NCBI RefSeq assembly: GCF_002222655.1
Contig: NZ_CP022423.1
Location: 3,400,896 to 3,464,895, forward strand
DNA from: Vitreoscilla filiformis
GTDB taxonomy: Bacteria; Pseudomonadota; Gammaproteobacteria; Burkholderiales; Burkholderiaceae_C
Length of the DNA stretch: 64,000 nt
Reading direction: 5' to 3'
Below are positions 53,183 to 61,737 of the stretch, one piece after another. The notes beneath the pieces are model-generated. The model was not told where the DNA came from. It worked only from the letters and a program-made list of their open reading frames with translations, and ran no database searches. How positions within the stretch are numbered: the stretch's first letter is position 1; every line of letters starts with the position of its first letter. The translations under genes were made by a program, and so were the position numbers.

Positions 53183-55304
53183 AGGTCTGCACTCCAATCG
53201 TCTGCCACACGCTGGCCCGCCCAGCTTGAATTGACAAGCTGCGCGTCATCCCCAGGCGAGTCAAATCGCCGTCCACGTACTGCACCAGCTTGCCGGGGAC
53301 GATGGCGCCGGTTTGGGCGAGTACCGGCAGACGAAGTTGCACCAGCGCTTGTCGCCCCACGTCCGACAGCACCGGCAACGCCCTGGCACGGGCTGCCTGC
53401 ACATCCGTACACAGAGCGTCCGTGATCATCGGCGCCACCAAATCGCCCGCCGTGCCGCCACGGGTGACGCGCCCGAGAACGCCCCCCGCCGTAGTCCCTG
53501 AGACAAACACCCGGCTGTAGATGGCCTTCGACGTCCACTCGATCCCCTCTTGGCGCACCACGGCGGCAGGCAGCTCGATGTCAGGCACCAGGCTGTCCCA
53601 GGCCCATGGCGCAGCCAGGTAGCGCGGCAGAACCATCAATTCGTTCCCGGCGGGGGAAGATTGGACATACCCACCCGCCGCCTCGGCAATGCGACAGATC
53701 GCACTGATCGGCGTGCCTTGGTGGCTCCACACGCCTGCTGGAACCAGCCAATCTGGCACCTGCCAATCAATGGCCCAGTCGCTTGGCACGCCATTGGTGG
53801 CCAGTGTGTCGAGCGCCAACTGTTGCGTCATTGCCGCCACGACGGCGTTGTTGAACGTGCGCTTGGCTGCATAAGGAGCGTCCCAAATGGCCGAGGCGCT
53901 GCGCCCACCGATCGACAGCGACGACTTGCTCCACTCACGGTCGCGCTGCGCCGACTCCACGATCACCCGCCACACCTGCCCATTGACATGTGCCAGCAGT
54001 TCGCAGGCCGCTGCGCCTGCTGCCGGCGCCAGTTTGGCCTGATCGCTGGCCGCAATCGACGCGCTCCAGCGCCATGCCCAGCTATCTACATCCGCACTGA
54101 GGGTCAGTGAGGTGCAGTTGATGGCGGTGCCGTCGTCCGCCCGAACCAGTTGAACGTCATTGATCACGAGGTACACCCTCCGCGCCGGGACGATGATCCC
54201 TGGCAATAGCTGTCGATCACAGCGGAAAATCAGATGCGGACTGGCCGGCGCTGGAACAAAAAACCGCAGGTCAGGCGTGCGCGGCCCGCAGCAGGTGTTG
54301 ACGGGGATCACCGACCCCGGCATCACGCTGACGCCAGGCGGTGGCCTGACCGCATCCCGGCTCGACGCCTGCCACACCAGCGGCATCGGGGTCGCCACCT
54401 GCCACTGATCCGGTCGCGCGGTATGTCGCGGCGCGGCCGGGCGCGCTCGAACGTCCAACCACGGGCGGGCTGTGCGCAGCAAATCACGCTGTTTGAAGGC
54501 CGCGCCGCTGCCCATCTGCCGTGCATCCGCGTGCGTCACCTGCGCCGCCACCTGGCAGCGTTGGTGATCCCGGTGCCTGTACCGCGCACCAGCGGACAGC
54601 CGCCGGGCGTCTATTTGTCGCATCGTGGCTGTGCTGCCGAGGCGGGCGGTATCGACCTGCATCAGGCGGGCACCTTGGTGCATGGTTCGAAGCGGCGCAT
54701 ACGTCACCGCTGCTTGCACGGCCACCGGGGCGGATGGGGCCATCACAGCCACCACAGCCGCATCCAGTGTCACGGCGCGCTGGTGGCTTACGCCGATATC
54801 ACGGGCCGGCCCCCGCGACACATCGGCGTCGTACACCCCCACCCCAGCCGGCACGACAGGCCCGCCCACTTGCACGGCAGCCACGGCGGTCACGGCATTG
54901 GCCTGCAAGGTGGCCACGGGCACCACACTCGGCAGCGTCACTGCCGCCTGCACCGCGACACCCAGCACCGCCGCACCCGCAGGCGCAACCGTTGGCAGCG
55001 TCACCGCTGCTTGAACAGCCACCCCAACAACGCCCGCGCCGGCAGGCACGACACGCGGAAGGATCACCGCCGCCTGCGCCGCCACACCAAGCACTACCGC
55101 ACCCGCAGGCGTGACCGCCGGCAGCGTCACGGCGACTTGCGCCAGCCGCCCCAGCGCCTCGTACGTGACCCCTGCGGTCAGCGTCACCCCCGGCAACCCC
55201 ACCGCCATCTGCGCCGCAAACACCGGCGCGGTGCCGTCGTCGCCGAACAGCAGCGCCGACGATGCGGGCAACCCCGCCGCAAATCGCAGGTCGGTGGTGG
55301 CCAC
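53169..55304 (-). CDS. Phage tail-tip/hub protein with N-terminal tandem repeats
   Basis: The 711-residue protein is in two parts. Residues about 50-150 are a tandem repeat of roughly 26 residues (AAVTLPxVxPAGAxVLGVAVQ), present about four times. Residues 370-711 look like a globular tail hub (INDVQLVRADDGTAINCTSL, WRVIVESAQRDREWSKSSL, GIEWTSKAIYSRVFVSGTTA). The second part resembles tail-associated proteins of siphovirus-like Mu relatives that form the distal tip. It overlaps its downstream neighbour by 14 bases. Confidence 0.65.
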   Translation of the reverse strand: MATTDLRFAAGLPASSALLFGDDGTAPVFAAQMAVGLPGVTLTAGVTYEALGRLAQVAVTLPAVTPAGAVVLGVAAQAAVILPRVVPAGAGVVGVAVQAAVTLPTVAPAGAAVLGVAVQAAVTLPSVVPVATLQANAVTAVAAVQVGGPVVPAGVGVYDADVSRGPARDIGVSHQRAVTLDAAVVAVMAPSAPVAVQAAVTYAPLRTMHQGARLMQVDTARLGSTATMRQIDARRLSAGARYRHRDHQRCQVAAQVTHADARQMGSGAAFKQRDLLRTARPWLDVRARPAAPRHTARPDQWQVATPMPLVWQASSRDAVRPPPGVSVMPGSVIPVNTCCGPRTPDLRFFVPAPASPHLIFRCDRQLLPGIIVPARRVYLVINDVQLVRADDGTAINCTSLTLSADVDSWAWRWSASIAASDQAKLAPAAGAAACELLAHVNGQVWRVIVESAQRDREWSKSSLSIGGRSASAIWDAPYAAKRTFNNAVVAAMTQQLALDTLATNGVPSDWAIDWQVPDWLVPAGVWSHQGTPISAICRIAEAAGGYVQSSPAGNELMVLPRYLAAPWAWDSLVPDIELPAAVVRQEGIEWTSKAIYSRVFVSGTTAGGVLGRVTRGGTAGDLVAPMITDALCTDVQAARARALPVLSDVGRQALVQLRLPVLAQTGAIVPGKLVQYVDGDLTRLGMTRSLSIQAGRASVWQTIGVQTYEQP

Positions 55305-55311
55305 GAGCGGC

Positions 55312-55698
55312 TTACGTCAGCGTCAGGCTGGTCAGGCGGACAAAACCGCCGGCATACAGCGCCACCGCCGACAGGATGACTTCATGTCCACTCCCAGCGA
55401 TCCCGACGGACATGTCCAACAGGGCCGCGCCCGCTGACGTGGACAGCCGCGCCCATCCCGCCGTGCCCGACGCGGCCACCGTCGCATCAGCCGTTGCAGA
55501 GACCGTCAACACGCCCGCCACTGGCGCCGCCACGGTGGCCGACATCACCAGATCAGCCAGCAGCGTGCCCGTGGCCGCCGTCTGGGGCGTTGCCGGTGCG
55601 GCGCCCGTGTAAATTTTGAGCCGAGCTGGGCCGGCGGTGAGCAGCGAGCGCAGGGCTTCTGCCCGCGCCGCAATGAGAACGTCTGATTGATTGGCCAT
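55312..55698 (-). CDS. Phage tail-region protein, beta-rich
   Basis: The 128-residue protein (ATG 55698, MANQSDVLIAARAEALRSLL) has a helical start, then a beta-rich Ala/Thr/Val body (LKIYTGAAPATPQTAATGTL, ALYAGGFVRLTSLTL). It resembles the small proteins that accompany tail fibres in Mu-like prophages; function is unknown. The start is 2 bases from the previous stop at 55701, so the pair is coupled. Confidence 0.6.
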   Translation of the reverse strand: MANQSDVLIAARAEALRSLLTAGPARLKIYTGAAPATPQTAATGTLLADLVMSATVAAPVAGVLTVSATADATVAASGTAGWARLSTSAGAALLDMSVGIAGSGHEVILSAVALYAGGFVRLTSLTLT

Positions 55699-55700
55699 GG

Positions 55701-56486
55701 TTACTCCAAGGTGGGCGCGAGCCCGTCGGCGATCAGGGCGCGGTACGTCCCGGCGTTGTCGTGGCACACCACCGAGTACGTGTCGGCCACGGAGAGCCCA
55801 TCGAACCGGTACAGCCCATCCGTGCCCGACCACGTCTCACGCACCACGCGCCTCAGCCGCTCCGAGATCAGCAGCACCCGCCGCGCCAGCGGTGTCACTG
55901 GCGGCCCCAGCACGGCCACGGAACCCGCGATCACGCCGGGCCCACCATCAATGTCTCGGGCCGATGGCGCCAAATCAGGCAACACCGATGCCACCGCACC
56001 GCCGGGCGCACCGCTGGCTGTCAGGCCGCGCGTCAGGTCGTACAGCACTGACCTGACCGGGACGATGATGCCGACCTTCCACGCCAAATCTGTGCTGGAT
56101 GTGGGTGACGGGAGCGCGGCGTAGCCGTACTGCACCCATGTCGTGCCGTCGTCCGACCACTCCACGAGGGCTCCGATCCAATAGTGATCGCCGCCACCCG
56201 GAAGCTGCTGCACAGCAATCTGCGCGACATCGACCGCTGCGGGCCACTGGTAGCCGATCCATCGATCCGGGGCGTGCCCTTCGTACATGTAGGCCTGCCA
56301 ATAGGTGGCGGCGGCGCCGTCGTATGCACGTTCTGGGGCGTTGTCGACGTACTGCGACGACGCAATCGCCGTGCCACCCGCGACCAAATTGCTACCCGCC
56401 GCGCTGCGAAATTGCAGCTCGCCCACCAAGACCTGGCCGCTCAGCGTGGCGATGCACCTGCATCGCCACCAACGATGGGCACTCAT
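55701..56486 (-). CDS. Phage tail protein with F5/8-type (discoidin-like) carbohydrate-binding part
   Basis: The 261-residue protein starts at ATG 56486, overlapping the previous stop (ATGA). Residues about 15-140 follow the discoidin pattern (ELQFRSAAGSNLVAGGTAIA, then YDGAAATYWQAY, YQWPAAVDVAQIAVQQ and VEWSDDGTTWVQ). The C-terminus (about 190-261) is a carboxypeptidase-regulatory/transthyretin-like fold (VVRETWSGTDGLYRFDGLSV, then YSVVCHDNAGTYRAL). A role in binding the host cell surface is inferred. Confidence 0.7.
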   Translation of the reverse strand: MSAHRWWRCRCIATLSGQVLVGELQFRSAAGSNLVAGGTAIASSQYVDNAPERAYDGAAATYWQAYMYEGHAPDRWIGYQWPAAVDVAQIAVQQLPGGGDHYWIGALVEWSDDGTTWVQYGYAALPSPTSSTDLAWKVGIIVPVRSVLYDLTRGLTASGAPGGAVASVLPDLAPSARDIDGGPGVIAGSVAVLGPPVTPLARRVLLISERLRRVVRETWSGTDGLYRFDGLSVADTYSVVCHDNAGTYRALIADGLAPTLE

Positions 56487-57739
56487 GTCCACGGCCCCGT
56501 CAGATCAATGGCCATGGTCACGCCGTCACCCTCGCTGTACCCCTGCCACGCCACCGCCATCATCCGGCGGGTGGTGTTTCTGACGACCTGGTCGAACACA
56601 GCGCCGTGCCCGACCGGCTTGTATTGAGGCATCCAATACAACCCCCGGAACGTCCCCCTGACGGAGTTCATCCCCTCTTGCACGCACAGCGTCGGCGTCA
56701 GCCACAGCCCGTTGTCCGGGCCGTGTGGGTACTGCATTGGCCCTCGCCCCGATGTCAGCACCCCATTGGCCATGTGCAGTGCCGGCGTGGCCGCGCACTT
56801 GACGGGGAGCCCCTGTTGCGTGTGGTTGCGCAGCAGCCATTTGCCGGCATAGGCCAGCGACTCGCCCAGGCCAAAGCTGTTGCCGGAACCGGGCTGATCC
56901 TCGTTGGCGCTCTCAGTTGCCACCAGCACCGTCCCCGTCGCGTCACCTGCGGCCACGTAAGACGACACATCCCCAAACGCGTACTGCGCGAACCCACCCC
57001 AGCCCGTTGACACCTTGACCCACAGGTAGAACATCACGCCATCACCGACCAGCAGCCAATCCCGATTACCGGCGCCGCCGTCCCCCTCATTCAGCCACCC
57101 GTACTGCCGCGCGTGAATCCACTTCGCCCACCCCCAATCCCCACCGGTGCCCGCCGTCGTCCAGTTGCGCGCAGGGTTGGTGGGGTCATACGGCGCTTGG
57201 ATGCCCGTGACCACGATCGGATTGATCCCGCTGATCGCCGATGCGATCCCCACTGACGCCCATTTGGCCCACGCTGAGTCGTACCCCGCCCGCTGGGAGT
57301 TGTCCACCACCAGCAGGTTGCGGTTACCCGTGGGGGCCCGGTAGGCGCCCCGGTTTGTACCCGTGTTGGGCTTGCTCCACCCCAGGCTGGGCGTTTTGGC
57401 GGTGATCGATGTGGTGGTGGTCGCCGTGCGGATCGACCCCGGATCGTCGAGCTGAAAAGTAAAACTCGTGGCCTGCGCGCTCAGCACCGTCCAGCGGCCG
57501 TTGTAGTTGGCCTGCGCGCAGCCGGCAATCTCCACGACCTGCCCGGCCACGAATGCATGCCCGCCGGTGACCGTGGCCGTGGCCACCCCCGCGACGGTCG
57601 ATGTCAGCGTGGCGATCGTCTTGACCCCGTACCCATTGACCAAGCAGGCGTCCAACAGCGCCGTCAAACTCCCCCAGGCGTTGGTGAGCTGCGGCGCCCC
57701 TGCCAAGTAGTTCGCATGCCAAAAAACCGATGCGGCCAT
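56483..57739 (-). CDS. Phage tail protein, hypothetical
   Basis: The 418-residue protein has an N-terminal region (MAASVFWHANYLAGAPQLTN), then a beta segment with VAGVATATVTGGHAFVAGQV and a Trp/Gly/Asn-rich body (GDWGWAKWIHARQYGWLNEG). The composition suggests a beta-solenoid or carbohydrate-interacting fibre. I do not recognise the family; gene order places it in the distal tail. Confidence 0.6.
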   Translation of the reverse strand: MAASVFWHANYLAGAPQLTNAWGSLTALLDACLVNGYGVKTIATLTSTVAGVATATVTGGHAFVAGQVVEIAGCAQANYNGRWTVLSAQATSFTFQLDDPGSIRTATTTTSITAKTPSLGWSKPNTGTNRGAYRAPTGNRNLLVVDNSQRAGYDSAWAKWASVGIASAISGINPIVVTGIQAPYDPTNPARNWTTAGTGGDWGWAKWIHARQYGWLNEGDGGAGNRDWLLVGDGVMFYLWVKVSTGWGGFAQYAFGDVSSYVAAGDATGTVLVATESANEDQPGSGNSFGLGESLAYAGKWLLRNHTQQGLPVKCAATPALHMANGVLTSGRGPMQYPHGPDNGLWLTPTLCVQEGMNSVRGTFRGLYWMPQYKPVGHGAVFDQVVRNTTRRMMAVAWQGYSEGDGVTMAIDLTGPWT

Positions 57740-57753
57740 GTGATCTCCTCAAT

Positions 57754-60700
57754 TTAAGCGTCCACGTCGCCACGCAGCGACAGTTCAAATTGATCCGGTG
57801 TGTCATACGCTGCGCCCGGATTGATCGTGCGAACGACCCAAATCGGTGCCATCGCACCGATGGTGTTGATCCGCAGGATCGCGCCCACCGACCACCCACC
57901 GCCGCCCCAGCCAGCCGCTGGAATGTGCATATAGGGCGCCCCAGATGGCCCGAGCGGCTCGAAGTCCTGGCCGGTGTTACCCACGGCCACGACACCCACA
58001 TGCTCGCCAATCAGCTCGTAGCTCGTCGTCGTGGTGAACCGGGCAATCCAGCGCTCCGTGATGCCCCCCCGGTTTGTGATCAGGATGGGATGGTCGGCGT
58101 TGTTGTAGGCCGCCAGGGTGCTTGAACCCGGTTCGGGGCTGTCAGACCACGCGCCGAACCAACTCGATTGGTCAAACACGCGCTCCACGCGGGCAAACAG
58201 ATCCCCGAGCACCAGCGCCGTCGAGACGTAACTTCCAGGCGCCGAGTAGTCGTGGGTGATGGGCCGAGACAGCCCGATCTCCCCATTGATCTGCACGTCG
58301 CGGATCATCGCCATGTCTTCCACGCGCCCTTCGATTCGCACGGGCTGGGCGTAGGCCGAAACGTCGCTGAAGGTTGCCGTCCCAGCGTCCAAATCGGTGG
58401 TGTAGCCGGTGCTGATCACCGCACCGTTGGCCCCCACCACGCGCAATCGAGACAGCCGCTCGCGCCCAGCAAACACCGTCTGCCCATTGGCCACGGTGGC
58501 CGTGACGGCTGTTTTGGCACCGACCACAACGAACCCACCCGCTCTGAAAATCGGCACCCGCCCGTCACTTGGAAGCCGCACGGGATCCATGCCCAGGATG
58601 CTGGCATCGAGCGGCAGGTAGCTGTAGGCCACCGCGCTGTAGCGCAGCGTGGTCATGACGATCGGATCGGGCCGCCAGATGCGCCCATCCGACTCCACCC
58701 GGCTGGCCGAATACCACGGCTGGGATTCATTTCCCGCCGCCGTGACCATCGCCCCGAACCGCACCCGCACCAGCCCGGTCTCGTAATCCACGCTGCCCGC
58801 CACGCCGGTGCCACTGATCACGCCATCCACCCCCGCCGTGACCGATTTGGGGCCCCCGGTCGTGCGCGTCCACTGGATCGACAGCGATCCCGGTCGCAAG
58901 GGCGCCGAGGAAGCCCTGAACACAAACTCGCTGGACAGCGCATTGCCCAAGGTGGTGACGCACGACACCCGGCTGAGTGCATTGGTCGCCCCCGTGGCCC
59001 AGGACGACAGGGCAATGACGCCCGTGGTGTAGTCGATGGTGCCCCGCGTCAGCCAGCCAGACGCCACGGTGTTTTCGCGCAGCACACCCGTGCCACTGTC
59101 CCCCCACGGCTGCGATCCGGGGATCGTCAGCACCACCGTGCCAGGCACCACTGGCGCCACAACGCCCGGCACCAGTTGCACCTTCGGGGTGAACGTCACC
59201 GTCTCGGTGCGGGTGCTCGTCGAGCCGGGCGAGTTGTACCGCAGGGTCACCGCCCCGGATTCATCGGCTGGGTAAATGGACGGCGCATCCACATACTCCA
59301 GCCCGGTATAGGTCAAGCGCCAGCGGTATAAATCGTCGTCCAATGCGGCGCTGTATTTCGGCCTCGGTAATTTGATCGTGACATCTGGATTCCAGGTAAT
59401 CGCTCCCGTCGCATACGTCACTGTGCCAATTTGCACACCTTCCCGCATGATTTTTCCGCCGCCGTCGTCCCGCGCATATTGCGTCGGATCGACCCACGTC
59501 GAAACGCCCATTTCGGTCAACTGGCCCAGGGTATAGGTGCCCAGCACAGCAGTGTCTGTGACGGTGTTCCACTCAACCTCCAAGCTCCCCGGCGTGATGG
59601 CCGCCGAAGCTGTCACCGCCAGCCGCCCATCGCCCTGCCGCGACGGATGTGCAAATGCGTCGGACGTCTTGGGGCCGGCCACATAGCCGATCGTCAACTG
59701 CGCCCCTACGGCGGGCAGGGTCGCGGGCGCGAACGCCTCGATCACCCCCTGCGCCACGCGCACCGTGCCCGTGGCATGGCCGGACAGCACCCCATCCGCG
59801 CCAGCGGTGGCGCTCTTGGACACGCCCGCTTGCAGCCAAGACACCGTCACTGAGCCCGGCTGTACCGATGTTCCAGCCGGCGGCGCCAACGCGATCGTCT
59901 GCGTCGCCTTGAGCGTCACAGCGGTGGGGTGCCGGGTCTCTTGCGTCGGTGCGCCCCAGCTCAGGATGACCGAACTACCCACATCCGGCAGCACACCCAG
60001 CGTCAGGATGTAGCCGCCCGTCGCGGGGTTGAACGTGCCGGCGCCGTAGCTGGCATCGCTGCCCTTGAGCGCGCCGGTGCCATCGTCCGACAGCACATAC
60101 CACCGCCCGCCCGCGCGGTAGCTGGCCGAGAGCGTGCCGGGCTGGGGCTGAGGATCGATCACCCCCACGTAGGACTGACTGCGGGACGCCGCCGTGATCT
60201 CGATTTCGGCGCTCTGCGGAACCCGCAGCACCTGCGCTGCGGGGGTGTAGGTGATGACCTTGCTGGCCGAGTAGTCCCCTGCGGCGGATGTCAGCAGCCC
60301 GTTGGCGTAGTCGATGGTGCCCACATCGGCCCCGGCTGATCGCAACATCCCGCCAGCGTCGGTGATCGTGACACCGGCCACTTGGATCGACAGTGATCCT
60401 GGAAGGCACCCTCCCGGCAGAGCCAGCTTGGTGGTGGGTGTCCACGCATGGGTGGCGGTGTAGGTGACACTGCCCGCGCCCGGGATCGGCAGCCCAGCAG
60501 CCGCATAGGGCGGCATGACCGACAGCGGCGCCTCGGTCTGGGCGCTGGGCACCAGTTGCGAGTAGATCGACTCTGCCTTGATCTTCATCGCCCCCATGCT
60601 GACCGACTCGGCCAGGGGCGACACCCCAGCGTAGGTGCCCGCATCGGCCACCACGTATCGCGCACCGCAGCAGCGGTGCTGAGGCGGGCGAACGTCTCGG

Positions 60701-61319
60701 AGGCGGGGCTGCCGGGGCAATCGAACCGCAGGGCATCGCTCAGGAAAACGGACACGATAGCCGCTTGGTACTCCGACCCATCGCCGGCGGTGAAGGTGCG
60801 GGTGACGCTGGACACCGTGATGGCGCGGATGTACTGCTCCACCTGCGTGGACAGGCCCTCGTCTTTGACCAACACCAACGTCTGCCCCACCGTGGGCGGG
60901 GCCTCGGACGGACGTTGAAACAGTTGCACCACACGTTGCCCGGTGATGTGGCCCTCGTACAGATACCCCGGCCACAGCGGCCCCTTGTTGAGGTACGCCT
61001 CCACGCGTGATTGCGCCTCCGACCGCGTGTCGAACGTCGCGTCGCGGGCAAACAGCGTGACGGCCGTATTGGCGTCCGTGGGTGGCTGCGCCACGATCAC
61101 GTTGGAGCCGAAGTAGGTGTCGGTGTCGTCAGAGCGGATCGCCACAAACGTTTTGCGCAGATTGACCCGCCCCCCTGCACGATCCAACTCTGAAATATCC
61201 GGGAACAGCGCGTTTTCAGCATCGCTGATCACCGTCCCCGTGGGAGCACCGCCGCCTTCGGCCACATCAGCCATGACCGCCGATGCCAGCAATACCACGT
61301 CGCCTGAGAGGATGGGCAT
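57754..61319 (-). pseudogene. Large phage tail protein, interrupted by a one-base frameshift near 60656
   Basis: The gene starts at ATG 61319 (MPILSGDVVLLASAVMADV) behind an AGGAGAGA RBS. It reads LFPDISELDRAGGRVNLRKT and runs to RLSTAAAVRDT; the continuation VVADAGTYAGVSPLAESV is in another frame. ACGTGGTG at the joint, where ACGGTGGTG would keep the frame, implies one lost G. Read together they give about 1190 residues, with five degenerate PGSLSIQW...GTVDYATGLV-type repeats between about residues 300 and 800. Unless the shift is a sequencing error or is bypassed, only a 947-residue downstream product from ATG 60597 or the truncated front part could be made. Confidence 0.65.
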
Positions 61320-61333
61320 GTGGTGTCTCTCCT

Positions 61334-61735
61334 TTAAATGACCATGAGCTTGGCCGTCACGACATACATGTCGCCAGCCTGCTGATCGTCGTAAAACGTA
61401 TAGGGATCGGCCGTGATCGCCGGGGCGTCGTGGTGGCGCCAGATCACCTCGCGCACCCCGTCCGGGGTGGTCAGCGTCATGACCTGGCCGGGCTCTGCGG
61501 CCCATCCGCGCAGCGTCTGCACGTCGGTCAGGCTGACCAGCCCGGCGCCCTGCTCGACACCTTGCAGGGTCACCGGTCGGCCCGCTTCGGCGGGCGCGCT
61601 GGCCGATTGCACGATCAGCGCCCCGGTCAATGACCGCTCGACGGTCTGCCCCACAGGGCTCCAACTGTGCTCATCGCTCCAGGCACAGCCCGAGCCGAAC
61701 ACCACCACCAGGCCATTGGCACTCAACTGGATCAT
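61334..61735 (-). CDS. Small phage tail protein
   Basis: The 133-residue protein starts at ATG 61735 with an excellent RBS (AGGAGGAGG), two bases from the tape-measure stop. It is beta-rich (MIQLSANGLVVVFGSGCAWS, LQGVEQGAGLVSLTDVQTLR, VREVIWRHHDAPAI). Position between tape measure and the large tail protein is that of a distal-tail or tail-completion protein. The family is not recognised. Confidence 0.65.
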   Translation of the reverse strand: MIQLSANGLVVVFGSGCAWSDEHSWSPVGQTVERSLTGALIVQSASAPAEAGRPVTLQGVEQGAGLVSLTDVQTLRGWAAEPGQVMTLTTPDGVREVIWRHHDAPAITADPYTFYDDQQAGDMYVVTAKLMVI

Positions 61736-61737
61736 GC

